Of a DNA stretch of 64,000 bases, positions 7,470-16,169 are shown one piece after another. The stretch is from Zoogloea sp. GTDB taxonomy: Bacteria > Pseudomonadota > Gammaproteobacteria > Burkholderiales > Rhodocyclaceae. Under the pieces are notes generated by a model. It worked only from the letters and a program-made list of their open reading frames with translations, was not told the DNA's origin and did no database searches. Each line of letters begins with the position of its first letter. The stretch's first letter is position 1. The DNA lies in NCBI GenBank assembly GCA_016720685.1, contig JADKKC010000006.1, positions 1 to 64,000 on the forward strand, given 5' to 3'. A program made the translations under genes and the position numbers.

Positions 7470-8660
7470 ATGAAACCCAACGCTCTTGCCCTGGCCGTTC
7501 TGACGGCCGCCCTGGTTCTTGCCGGCTGCAAGGATTCCCCCAAGCCCGGCGCGACGACCGAACCCACGGCGGCGGCCCTCACCGAGGCCGCTACCGGTGA
7601 GACCGATGTGCCGGCGGCAGACCCGCTGGCCGTGATGGTGCCGGCCGACTTCGGTGCCGACATCAAGGTTGCGCCGGTGGGCGCCACGCCGCTTTCCGAC
7701 ACCCTGCGGGTGGCCGGCAAGGTGGACTTCGATGAACATCGCGTAACCCGCATCGGCGCCACGGTGACCGGCCGGGTCATCGAGATCCATGCCCACCTCG
7801 GCCAGCAGGTGAAGGTGGGCGATGCGCTGGCGGTGATCAACAGCACCGAACTGGGCCAGGCCCAGCTCGCCTACCTCAAGGCCCGCGCCCAGGCCGACCT
7901 GCAGGCGCGCAGCGTCGAGCGGGCGCGCCAGCTGTTTGCGGCCGACGTGATCGGCAAGGCCGAATTGCAGCGCCGCGAGAGCGAGCTGGCGATTGCCTCC
8001 GCCGAACAGCGCGGCGCGGCCGACCAGTTGCGCGTGCTGGGCATGTCGGCGGCGGCAATCGGCCGGCTGGGCTCCAGCGGCGTGATCCATTCGGTGACGC
8101 CGGTGGTGTCGACGATGGCCGGCACGGTGGTCGAGCGCCAGGTGGCGCCGGGCCAGGTCGTGCAGCCTTCCGACGCGCTCTACATGGTGGCCGACCTGTC
8201 CCAGGTGTGGGTGACCGCCGAAGTGCCCGAGCAGCAGGCCGCGCTGGTCAAATCGGGCCAGAGCGTCGATATCGAGGTGCCGGCCCTTGGCGTGCGCCTC
8301 ACCGGCAAGCTGATCTACGTGGCCGACACGGTCAACCCCGAAACCCGCACCGTGACCGTGCGCAGCGCGGTGACCAACGCCAACCGCCAGCTCAAACCGG
8401 CCATGCTGGCCACGATGCTGATCCAGGCGGCACCGGTCGAGCGGCTGGTGGTGCCGGCCCAGGCCGTGGTGCGCGACGGTGACGCCGACAACGTGTTCGT
8501 CGAGGTCGGACCGCAGCAGTTCCGTCTTGCGCCGGTGCGTCTTGGCCCGGATGTGGACGGGCGCCGCGCAGTGCTGTCCGGCCTCAAGCCTGAGCAGCGC
8601 ATCCTCGTATCGGGAGCCTTCCATTTGAACAACGAACGCAAGAGGAAGGAGCTGGAATGA
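7470..8660 (+). CDS. czcB: CzcB-type periplasmic adaptor lipoprotein
   Basis: Membrane fusion protein that links the RND pump to the outer-membrane channel. The protein (396 residues from this ATG) has a lipoprotein signal ending in the lipobox LAGC, a barrel-sandwich/biotinyl-lipoyl-like segment (VTGRVIEIHAHLGQQVKVGD), an alpha-hairpin (about residues 125-190), the second half of the hybrid motif and a C-terminal beta-barrel with AVVRDGDADNVFVEVG. An in-frame GTG at 7452 overlaps the czcC stop (GTGA) and would add six residues; I prefer the ATG because it gives a standard lipoprotein signal. It overlaps the pump gene by four bases. Confidence 0.87.
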   Translation: MKPNALALAVLTAALVLAGCKDSPKPGATTEPTAAALTEAATGETDVPAADPLAVMVPADFGADIKVAPVGATPLSDTLRVAGKVDFDEHRVTRIGATVTGRVIEIHAHLGQQVKVGDALAVINSTELGQAQLAYLKARAQADLQARSVERARQLFAADVIGKAELQRRESELAIASAEQRGAADQLRVLGMSAAAIGRLGSSGVIHSVTPVVSTMAGTVVERQVAPGQVVQPSDALYMVADLSQVWVTAEVPEQQAALVKSGQSVDIEVPALGVRLTGKLIYVADTVNPETRTVTVRSAVTNANRQLKPAMLATMLIQAAPVERLVVPAQAVVRDGDADNVFVEVGPQQFRLAPVRLGPDVDGRRAVLSGLKPEQRILVSGAFHLNNERKRKELE

Positions 8661-11600
8661 TCCAATCCCTCGTTCGCACCGCCCTCCAGCAGCGCCTGGT
8701 TGTTGTCGTGGTGGCAGTGATCCTGCTCGCCTTCGGTTTCAACGCGGCACGCAAGCTGTCGGTGGACGCATTTCCCGACGTGACCAACGTGCAGGTGCAG
8801 ATCGCCACCGAGGCCAAGGGCCGCTCGCCCGAGGAGGTGGAGCGCTTTGTCACCGTACCGCTGGAAATCTCCATGACCGGCCTGCCCGGTCTCGAGGAAA
8901 TGCGCTCCCTCAACAAGCCCGGCCTGTCGTTGATCACCCTGGTGTTCACCGATGCCACCGACGTCTACTTTGCCCGTCAGCTGGTGATGGAACGCCTGCT
9001 CGAAGTGGGCAGCCGCATGCCGGAAGGCATCGTGCCGGTGCTCGGCCCGGTGTCCACCGGCCTCGGCGAGGTGTACCAGTACACCCTCGATCACCCGGAT
9101 GACGGCGATCGCAAGCTCACGGAAAAGGAGCTTACCGAACGCCGGATCGCCCAGGACTGGGTGGTGCGCCCGCTGCTGCGCTCGATTCCCGGCGTGGCTG
9201 AAATCAACTCCCAGGGCGGTTACAACCGTCAGTACCAGGTGCTGGTGAACCCCGATCGGCTGCGCCACTACCAGCTCAACATCCGCGACGTGTACGAGGC
9301 GGTGGCGCGCAACAACGCCAACTCGGGCGGCGGCGTGCTGCCCCAGTACGCCGAGCAATACCTGATCCGCGGCGTCGGCCTGGTGAAAAGCCTGTCCGAC
9401 ATCGGCGGCATCGTGCTCAAGGAAGTGGGGGGAACGCCGGTTTTCGTGCGTGACGTGGCTGAAGTGGTCTTTGGCCACGAGGTGCGTCAGGGCGCGGTGG
9501 TGAAGAACGGCGTCACCGAATCGGTGGGCGGCGTGGTGATGATGCTGCGCGGCGGCAACGCCAAGGAGGTGGTCGGCCGCATCAAGGCGCGGGTGGCCGA
9601 GATCAACGATAAAGGCATGCTGCCCGACGGCCTGAAGATCGTCCCCTACTACGACCGCTCCGAACTGGTGGATGCGGCCTTGTGGACGGTGACCAAGGTG
9701 CTGATGGAGGGCATCGTGCTGGTCGTGGTGGTGCTGCTGCTGTTCCTGGGCGATGTGCGATCCAGCCTGATCGTGGTGGCCACGCTGGTGCTGACTCCGC
9801 TGATCACCTTCATGGCGATGAACCATTACGGCATCTCGGCCAACCTGATGTCGCTGGGCGGTCTCGCCATCGCCATCGGCCTGATGGTGGACGGTTCGGT
9901 GGTGGTGGTTGAAAACGCCTTCGAGCGCCTCGGCCGTGCCAACGAGGGCGAGAGAAAGGCGCGCATCATTTTTGACGCGGTGCAGGAAGTGGCTACGCCG
10001 GTGATTTTCGGCGTCGGCATCATCATCCTGGTGTTCCTGCCGCTGATGACGCTGCAGGGCATGGAAGGCAAGATGTTTGCGCCGCTGGCCTACACCATCG
10101 CCATCGCGCTGGCGGTATCGCTGTTCCTGTCGCTGACCCTCACGCCGGTGCTGTCGTCCTACCTGCTCAAGGGCGGCGCCGAGCACGACACCTGGCTGAT
10201 CGCCCGGATCAAGGCGCCCTATCTCCGGATGCTGAAATGGGCCGTGGCCAACAGCCGCAAGGTGGTGGTGGGCGGCATCGGGCTGCTGGTGGCCACGCTG
10301 GCGGCGTTTCCGCTGCTGGGCACCGCCTTCATCCCCGAGATGAAGGAAGGTTCGGTGGTGCCGGGTATCAACCGGGTGCCCAATATTTCCCTCGAAGAGT
10401 CGATCAAGATGGAAATGCAGGCGATGAAGCTGGTGATGGAAGTGCCGGGCGTCAAGTCGGCGATTTCCGGCGTCGGCCGTGGTGAATCGCCGGCGGATCC
10501 GCAGGGCCAGAACGAATCGACGCCCATTGTCAGCCTCAAGCCCCGCGACGAATGGCCCGCCGGCTGGACCCAGGACGACATCGCCGACGCCATGCGCGAA
10601 AAGCTCAAGGTGTTGCCGGGCGCCCAGGTGGTGATGGCCCAGCCGATTTCCGACCGGGTGGATGAGATGGTTACCGGCGTGCGCTCGGACGTGGCGATCA
10701 AGGTGTTCGGCGACGATCTGGATGTGCTGAAGAAAAAGGCCGACGAAATCGCCCGGGTGGCGGGCAGCATTACCGGCGCCACCGACATCCGCGTCGAGCG
10801 GGTGACCGGCCAGCAGTACCTTTCGATCGAGATCGACCGCGTTGCCATTGCCCGCCACGGCCTCAACGTGTCGGATGTGAATGACGTCATCGAGGCGGCC
10901 ATCGGCGGCAAGCAGGCCACCGAAATCTACGAGGGCGAACGGCGCTTTGCCTCGGTGGTGCGGCTGCCCGAGAGCTTCCGGGACAACCTCGAGAAGATCG
11001 GCAACATCCTGGTGACTGCGCCGGGCGGCGTGCAGGTGGCGCTGGAAAACCTGGCCCACATCCACGTGGTCGACGGCCCGGCGCAGATCTCGCGCGAGCT
11101 GGCCAAGCGCCGGGTGGTGGTGGCGATCAACGTCAAGGACCGCGATCTGGGTGGCTTCGTGGCCGAACTGCAGAAAACCGTGGGTGCCAAGGTCGAGCTG
11201 AAGGAAGGCTACTACCTGGAATGGGGCGGCCAGTTTCAGAACCTGGAGCGCGCCATGGGCCACCTGACCATCATCATCCCGGTCACGGTGGGGGCGATCT
11301 TCTTCCTGCTGTTCTTGCTCTTCGGCTCGCTCAGGCTGGCCAGCCTGATCATCCTGGTGCTGCCGTTTGCCAGTGTGGGCGGGGTGCTCGGGCTGCTGGT
11401 GACGGGCGAATACCTGTCGGTACCGGCCTCGGTGGGCTTCATCGCCCTGTGGGGTATCGCGGTGCTCAACGGGGTGGTGCTGGTGAGCTACATCCGCAGC
11501 CTGCGCACCGAGGGGATTCCGCTGGCCATCGCGGTGGTGCAGGGGGCAACCCAGCGTTTCCGTCCGGTGATGATGACCGCCACCGTGGCCCTGCTGGCGC

Positions 11601-11755
11601 TGATTCCCTTCCTGTTCGCCACCGGGCCGGGTTCGGAAGTGCAGCGGCCGCTCGCCATCGTGGTGATCGGCGGCCTGATCACCTCGACGCTGCTGACCCT
11701 CGTGGTTCTGCCCACCCTTTACAAGTGGTTTGACGATACCCCCTACGAAGCCTGA
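8657..11755 (+). CDS. czcA: CzcA-type heavy-metal RND efflux pump
   Basis: A 1032-residue inner-membrane RND transporter of the heavy-metal efflux (HME) family that uses the proton gradient to expel cations from the periplasm/cytoplasm. It shows the usual twelve-helix plan: one helix at residues 15-32, a large periplasmic loop, helices around 340-550, a second loop, and helices 860-1025. The proton-relay segment in TM4 reads IAIGLMVDGSVVVVENAF. The aspartate equivalent to D408 and the glutamate before N are kept, but the position equivalent to D402 of Cupriavidus CzcA is alanine, so the Zn/Co/Cd specificity of CzcA should not be assumed. It overlaps czcB by ATGA and is followed by a PII-like gene. 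Confidence 0.93.
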   Translation: MIQSLVRTALQQRLVVVVVAVILLAFGFNAARKLSVDAFPDVTNVQVQIATEAKGRSPEEVERFVTVPLEISMTGLPGLEEMRSLNKPGLSLITLVFTDATDVYFARQLVMERLLEVGSRMPEGIVPVLGPVSTGLGEVYQYTLDHPDDGDRKLTEKELTERRIAQDWVVRPLLRSIPGVAEINSQGGYNRQYQVLVNPDRLRHYQLNIRDVYEAVARNNANSGGGVLPQYAEQYLIRGVGLVKSLSDIGGIVLKEVGGTPVFVRDVAEVVFGHEVRQGAVVKNGVTESVGGVVMMLRGGNAKEVVGRIKARVAEINDKGMLPDGLKIVPYYDRSELVDAALWTVTKVLMEGIVLVVVVLLLFLGDVRSSLIVVATLVLTPLITFMAMNHYGISANLMSLGGLAIAIGLMVDGSVVVVENAFERLGRANEGERKARIIFDAVQEVATPVIFGVGIIILVFLPLMTLQGMEGKMFAPLAYTIAIALAVSLFLSLTLTPVLSSYLLKGGAEHDTWLIARIKAPYLRMLKWAVANSRKVVVGGIGLLVATLAAFPLLGTAFIPEMKEGSVVPGINRVPNISLEESIKMEMQAMKLVMEVPGVKSAISGVGRGESPADPQGQNESTPIVSLKPRDEWPAGWTQDDIADAMREKLKVLPGAQVVMAQPISDRVDEMVTGVRSDVAIKVFGDDLDVLKKKADEIARVAGSITGATDIRVERVTGQQYLSIEIDRVAIARHGLNVSDVNDVIEAAIGGKQATEIYEGERRFASVVRLPESFRDNLEKIGNILVTAPGGVQVALENLAHIHVVDGPAQISRELAKRRVVVAINVKDRDLGGFVAELQKTVGAKVELKEGYYLEWGGQFQNLERAMGHLTIIIPVTVGAIFFLLFLLFGSLRLASLIILVLPFASVGGVLGLLVTGEYLSVPASVGFIALWGIAVLNGVVLVSYIRSLRTEGIPLAIAVVQGATQRFRPVMMTATVALLALIPFLFATGPGSEVQRPLAIVVIGGLITSTLLTLVVLPTLYKWFDDTPYEA

Positions 11756-11805
11756 TCGAGGCGGGCCGCCCGAGCGCGGCCCATGCAAGACGCAAGGAGA
11801 TGAAA

Positions 11806-12141
11806 ATGAAGGAAATCCACGCCGTTATCCGCCCGCAGAAACTGCCCCGGCTGCGCGAGGTGCTCCGCGCCGTGCCGGGTTTTCCGGGCATGACCATCAG
11901 CAAGGCGGCGGGCTGCGGATCGACCGTCCGCCACACGCCCAACAGCATCAAGGAGGAACTGACCGACTTTACCGAGAAGTTGCGGGTCGAGATCATCGCG
12001 CCGGATGAACTGGCCGACGTGCTGGTCGATCACATCGTCCAGGTCGCCACGACAGGCCAGACCGGCGATGGCCTGGTGTGGGTGACTGAGGTGCAGCGGG
12101 CCGTGTTCATCCGGAAAACGGTGAGTTCGGGTAGCGACTGA
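11806..12141 (+). CDS. PII-like protein of the metal-efflux-linked group (PII-NG)
   Basis: A 111-residue PII-superfamily protein. It keeps the first beta strand (MKEIHAVIRPQKLPRLREVL) and the B-loop that binds ATP (TGQTGDGLVWV), but its T-loop region (CGSTVRHTPNSIKEELTD) lacks the RGxEY uridylylation site, so it is not GlnB/GlnK. A subgroup called PII-NG is known to be encoded beside CzcCBA/CusCBA-type pumps, and this fits exactly. AAGGAG at 11794-11799 touches an earlier ATG but stands six bases before the ATG at 11806, which I chose. It lies 50 bases after czcA and before a strong terminator, so it is the last gene of the efflux operon and may adjust pump activity or sense metal or nucleotide state; that role is inference. 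Confidence 0.85.
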   Translation: MKEIHAVIRPQKLPRLREVLRAVPGFPGMTISKAAGCGSTVRHTPNSIKEELTDFTEKLRVEIIAPDELADVLVDHIVQVATTGQTGDGLVWVTEVQRAVFIRKTVSSGSD

Positions 12142-12164
12142 AGCCGCCGAAGTTGAAGCAGCGA

Positions 12165-12205
12165 GGGGGCGTGGCTGGAATTCCAGTCACGCCCCCTGGT
12201 TTTTT
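12165..12205 (+). terminator. Strong terminator of the metal efflux operon
   Basis: GGGGGCGTG pairs with CACGCCCCC around an inner perfect palindrome CTGGAATTCCAG, followed by TGGTTTTTT. A textbook Rho-independent terminator for the plus-strand operon, placed between the PII-like gene and the convergent receptor gene. Confidence 0.9.
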
Positions 12206-12231
12206 CTTGCACCGCGAGGGCGCGCCAGCCC

Positions 12232-14259
12232 CTAAAGCTCCATCGCCAGCGACAGCCAGCCCATGCTGGAGGCCGGGTTGACCGGATTCGCCGGGTTGGC
12301 CTGCAGGCACTGCTCCGAGCGGTCGGCGATTTCCTGGTGGTTGCTGCCCAGGTTGATGCCGTTCAAGGCCGCTTCGACCTTGCGGCCGTCGAGCCGGAAG
12401 GCCCGGGCGATGCGCATATCGAGGCTGGCGTAGGGGCGCGCGCTGTAGTCGCAGCCGGGCACGTAGCCATAGCCGCCGGCCAGCGGGCCCATGCGCAGCA
12501 CGCTGGCGGTGCTCGTCCAGCCGCGGCCGTAGTCCTGCAGCCAGGTGAGGCTGGCCGAATACGGGGCGGTGCGCTTGGCGACTTCCGGGTCGTCGGTGCG
12601 CCGGTCGATGATCGTGTGGCTGAGCAGGAGTTCGGTGCCGGCCCGCGGCTTGGTGCGGACTTGGTATTCGATGCCGCGCAGCACGACGGGCGAGGACAGG
12701 TTGATGAACTGGGAACTCGGCAGCGGCAGGATTGTGTTGCCGGTGGTGGCGGTACGGCGGATCACGAAATCAGTGATCCGTTCGCTAAATATACGGACGT
12801 CGAGGGTCGAGTCGAGGGTGTGAAAACGCCCGAGATAGCCGAGCTCGACCGTGTCGACTCGCGGCACCTGCAGGTTGGGGTTGGGCTGGTAAGGCCAGGC
12901 CAGCAGTTCGCCGGGAGCCCTGGGGTTGTAAGCGCGCACGTCGCCGTAAATATCGAACAGGTTGCGCTGCTGCCAGGCCCGCGCGTAGCCGGCACGGAAG
13001 GTGTCGGTGGGGCTGGCCTGCCAGTTGATGAAGGCCCGCGGGATGAATTGCGCCGCCACGTTGCCGTTCTTCTCGAGCAGGCCGCCGAGGTTGAGCGCCC
13101 AGTCGGGCGTGATGCGCCAGTCGAGGTTGGAAAAGGCCCTGTACAGGTTCATGGGCGCTGGGTTGCCGCCGGCAAACAGGAAGGGCGCGGCGGTCTGGTC
13201 GCGCCGGCTCTCCAGGCCCCACACCAGCCGGGCCTGCGGATCGAGGGCGAAGCGGTGCTGCAATTCGATGTTGGTCCGGTTGGCCGATCGATTGCGGTTC
13301 AGGGGAACGTCGGTGTAACCGAGTCCGGCCGCCAGCCAGCGGTCGATGCCGAATTCGTGGTTGCGGTAAAGGCTGACCAGCCACTCCTCGTCGTCGGCAA
13401 CCGTGCGGCGCCAGGTGAGGTGGATGGTGCTGCCCTCGCTGGCTGTGGCGCGCTCGGCATTGTTGCCGAAGGTCGAGTCCGGGTAGCCCTGGTCGCGCTC
13501 GATATGGTTGTAGCCCGCGCGCAGGGTGAGTTCGTCACGGGCGTTGATGCGGTAATCGCTGCGCAGGCTGAGGGTCTGGCTGTGGCGCGAGTCGCGCACG
13601 CCGGTGAATCCGTTGTCGCGGGTCTGGGCGGCGGAGAGGCGCACGCCGAGTCCGTCGCTGCCTCCGGTCCAGCTGGCATGGGTATCGGTGATGCCATGAT
13701 TGCCGACGTTGACCTGGCCCGAGGCGCCCCTGTCCTGGTGGCTGTGGCGGGTGATGATGTTGATCACGCCAAGAAAGGCGTTGGCCCCGTAGGCGTTGGA
13801 GTTGGTGCCGCGGACAACCTCGATGCGCTCGATTTCCTGGATCGTGAGGGGCAGGGCCGACCAGTCGACGCCGCCAAAACTGCTGGGGGCATATACCGAG
13901 CGCCCATCGATCAGCACCTGGATTTCAGTCGGATAGTCGCTGCCGAGTCCGTGGTAGGTGACCCACTGGCTGTGTCCGCGCTCCTGGCCGACTTGCATGC
14001 CCGGAACCAGCCGGAGCAGGCGGGCAACATCCCGGTAGCCGGTGGCGCGGATGAACTCGCGGTCGAGGATGGTGACGGAGCCCGGTGCTTCGTTGAGCGC
14101 CTGGGGCAGGCGCGAGGCCGACAGGACGGTCGGCAGCTCTTCGAAAAACGGCATTTCGGCCCCCGCTCCGCGCAGGGAGTCGGCGGCAAGGGCAAGCTGC
14201 AGCGGCAGCGCACCCGCGAGGGCGGCGAGCAGGGTCCGTTGGTGCGGCAGCAAAGGCAT
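12232..14259 (-). CDS. TonB-dependent outer-membrane receptor
   Basis: A 675-residue outer-membrane receptor. A signal peptide (LLAALAGALPLQLALAA) is followed by a plug domain with the usual landmarks (VLSASRLPQ, DVARLLRLVPGM, VLIDGRSVY, IERIEVVRGTNSNAYGANAF, GVINIIT) and then a beta-barrel rich in alternating aromatic strands. BtuB/colicin-type receptors have this organisation, but the substrate is not identifiable. The last residue is leucine instead of the usual phenylalanine. The frame is open upstream to 14517; I chose the ATG at 14259 that begins the signal peptide, with a TATAAT about 65 bases further up. It does not share an operon with the metal pump genes, which run convergently. 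Confidence 0.88.
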   Translation of the reverse strand: MPLLPHQRTLLAALAGALPLQLALAADSLRGAGAEMPFFEELPTVLSASRLPQALNEAPGSVTILDREFIRATGYRDVARLLRLVPGMQVGQERGHSQWVTYHGLGSDYPTEIQVLIDGRSVYAPSSFGGVDWSALPLTIQEIERIEVVRGTNSNAYGANAFLGVINIITRHSHQDRGASGQVNVGNHGITDTHASWTGGSDGLGVRLSAAQTRDNGFTGVRDSRHSQTLSLRSDYRINARDELTLRAGYNHIERDQGYPDSTFGNNAERATASEGSTIHLTWRRTVADDEEWLVSLYRNHEFGIDRWLAAGLGYTDVPLNRNRSANRTNIELQHRFALDPQARLVWGLESRRDQTAAPFLFAGGNPAPMNLYRAFSNLDWRITPDWALNLGGLLEKNGNVAAQFIPRAFINWQASPTDTFRAGYARAWQQRNLFDIYGDVRAYNPRAPGELLAWPYQPNPNLQVPRVDTVELGYLGRFHTLDSTLDVRIFSERITDFVIRRTATTGNTILPLPSSQFINLSSPVVLRGIEYQVRTKPRAGTELLLSHTIIDRRTDDPEVAKRTAPYSASLTWLQDYGRGWTSTASVLRMGPLAGGYGYVPGCDYSARPYASLDMRIARAFRLDGRKVEAALNGINLGSNHQEIADRSEQCLQANPANPVNPASSMGWLSLAMEL

Positions 14260-14326
14260 CGGGTGATTCTTCTTATAAGCGGAACCGGAGGGCTCCCTGA
14301 TACCAGCTTCCCCCGGTTTTTTTCCG

Positions 14327-14332
14327 ATTATA
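14327..14332 (-). promoter_or_regulatory. -10 box for TonB-dependent receptor gene
   Basis: TATAAT on the minus strand in the gap between the protease gene and the receptor gene, about 65 bases before the receptor ATG. The leader holds a GGGAGCCCTCC inverted repeat. It is too short for a cobalamin riboswitch, which I looked for because the receptor is BtuB-like. Confidence 0.45.
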
Positions 14333-14440
14333 TCCAGCCCACCCGGGATGGACTGCGCAATCTTGCCGCTTGAAGTGTGACTTGTTGCGCCTTGGGTGCA
14401 CAAAGCCTGCAGGGCACGGCGCCTACAGGCTTCGTGGTTT

Positions 14441-15970
14441 TCAGGAGATTCGGACCGGCATGAAGATGCGGTTTCCGCCGCGCTGGACGAGCAGTGCGAA
14501 GCGGTTTCCGGCGGCATCGAGCAGCTTGCGGAATTGCTCGATGCCGGTGATCGGCTGGTTGTTGAAGCCGACGATCACGTCGCCCGCCTGCAGGCCGGCC
14601 TTGGCGGCAGGGCCGCTGGCGGCTTCCACCACCACGCCGCCCGGCACGCCGAGGCGCGTGGCCTCCTGGGCCGTCAGGGCGCGACCGGTGAGGCCGAGCT
14701 TGCTGCTGGCGCCGTCGTTCCTTTTTTCGGCACCGGCTGCCGCGGCGATTTTCTCGCCAACCTGCTCGCCGAGGGTGACGTTCAGCTCGCGGGCCTTGCG
14801 GTCGCGCCAGATCGACAGGCGGACCACGGAGCCCGGCTTCTGGTCGCCGATGATGCGCGGCAGGTCGGCGGAGTTGTCGACCTTCTGGCCATTGACGCCG
14901 AGCACCACGTCACCGGCCTGCAGGCCGGCCTTTTCGGCGGGTGAGCCGCTTTCCACGTTGGCGACGAGGGCCCCGTTGGGCTTGTCGAGGCCGAAGTTCT
15001 GGGCCAGGTCCGCATCGAGGCCCTGGATCGACACGCCAAGCCGGCCGCGGGAAACCTTGCCGTACTTCTGCAGTTGGTCCTTCACCTTCATCGCCACGTC
15101 GATGGGAATCGCAAACGAGATGCCCATGAAGCCGCCCGAGCGGGAGTAGATCTGCGAGTTGATGCCGATCACCTCGCCGGCCAGGTTGAACAGCGGCCCG
15201 CCCGAGTTGCCGGGGTTGATGGCCACGTCGGTCTGGATGAAGGGCACGTAGTTCTCGTCGGGCAGGCGGCGCGCCTTGGCGCTGATGATGCCGGCGGTGA
15301 CCGTGTTCTCGAAGCCGAAGGGCGAGCCCATCGCGATGACCCATTCGCCCACCTTGCTGCGCTCGGCGTCACCGGTCCTGACGAAGGGCAGGCCGGAGGC
15401 GTCGATCTTCAGGAGGGCCACGTCGGTGCGCTTGTCCACGCCCACCACCCGGGCCTTGAAGTCGCGCTTGTCGGTGAGCTTGACGGTGACCTCGGTGGCG
15501 CCATCGACCACGTGGGCGTTGGTCAGGACAAAGCCGTCGGCGCTGACGATGAAGCCGGAGCCGACGCCCTGCTGGACCTGCTCGGGCATGCGCCCGCCGC
15601 CGCTGCCACCGTTGCCGGGCATGCCCGGAACCGGCACCCCGAAGCGGCGCAGGAAGTCGTAGAACGGGTCGCCGGCGAAGGGGTCGTCGCCGCTCGTTGC
15701 GCCATTGCCGCGGGCCAGTTTCTGGGTGACGCTGATGTTCACCACCGCCGGGCCAACCTGCTCGACCAGTGCGGAAAAATCCGGCAGGCCGTAGCGCCCG
15801 GACTGGGCGAGCGGAGCGACCGGGGGCGTCAGGGCCGGCGCAGTGGCTTGGGCCGGCGCGCCGTTGGCGGCGTGGGATGGAGAAATCGCACCGCCCTCCT
15901 GCAGGCAGCCGGCGAGCGCAACGGCGATGGCCGAAACGGCCAGGGTGGATCGAACCACGGCAGGCTTCAT
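14441..15970 (-). CDS. Do/DegP-family periplasmic serine protease
   Basis: A 509-residue HtrA-type protease/chaperone for misfolded envelope proteins. The catalytic triad is visible: His in TNAHVVDG, Asp in RTDVALLKI and Ser in GNSGGPLF. Two PDZ domains follow (first around RGRLGVSIQGLDADL to residue 400, second near the C-terminus with AGDVIVGFNNQ). The N-terminus ends in LAGC, a lipobox, so the protein is probably membrane anchored, unlike soluble E. coli DegP; it resembles MucD-type enzymes. The start was placed at the ATG that opens this signal. It is transcribed divergently from oxyR, with about 200 bases between them. Confidence 0.93.
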   Translation of the reverse strand: MKPAVVRSTLAVSAIAVALAGCLQEGGAISPSHAANGAPAQATAPALTPPVAPLAQSGRYGLPDFSALVEQVGPAVVNISVTQKLARGNGATSGDDPFAGDPFYDFLRRFGVPVPGMPGNGGSGGGRMPEQVQQGVGSGFIVSADGFVLTNAHVVDGATEVTVKLTDKRDFKARVVGVDKRTDVALLKIDASGLPFVRTGDAERSKVGEWVIAMGSPFGFENTVTAGIISAKARRLPDENYVPFIQTDVAINPGNSGGPLFNLAGEVIGINSQIYSRSGGFMGISFAIPIDVAMKVKDQLQKYGKVSRGRLGVSIQGLDADLAQNFGLDKPNGALVANVESGSPAEKAGLQAGDVVLGVNGQKVDNSADLPRIIGDQKPGSVVRLSIWRDRKARELNVTLGEQVGEKIAAAAGAEKRNDGASSKLGLTGRALTAQEATRLGVPGGVVVEAASGPAAKAGLQAGDVIVGFNNQPITGIEQFRKLLDAAGNRFALLVQRGGNRIFMPVRIS

Positions 15971-16169
15971 GAAGTGCTCCTGTATTTTCACGGGCCAGTG
16001 GACGCCAGCTGCGGCGTCGTGTTCCCTGTTTGAACAAACGATTACAAATGTGGGGGCGCTGGCGGCCAAGACAAGCCACCGATGCGCAGCCCGCCCACGC
16101 CAAAAAATGCCCTCTCGGCCGTCAGCGTTGTATAGTCATTCACTATCACTACTGCTGTCCGGGTGACTC

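Noticed and set aside
14260..14440. Cobalamin riboswitch before the BtuB-like receptor
   Set aside because: The leader after the TATAAT box is only about 60 bases and lacks the B12 box and the folding needed.
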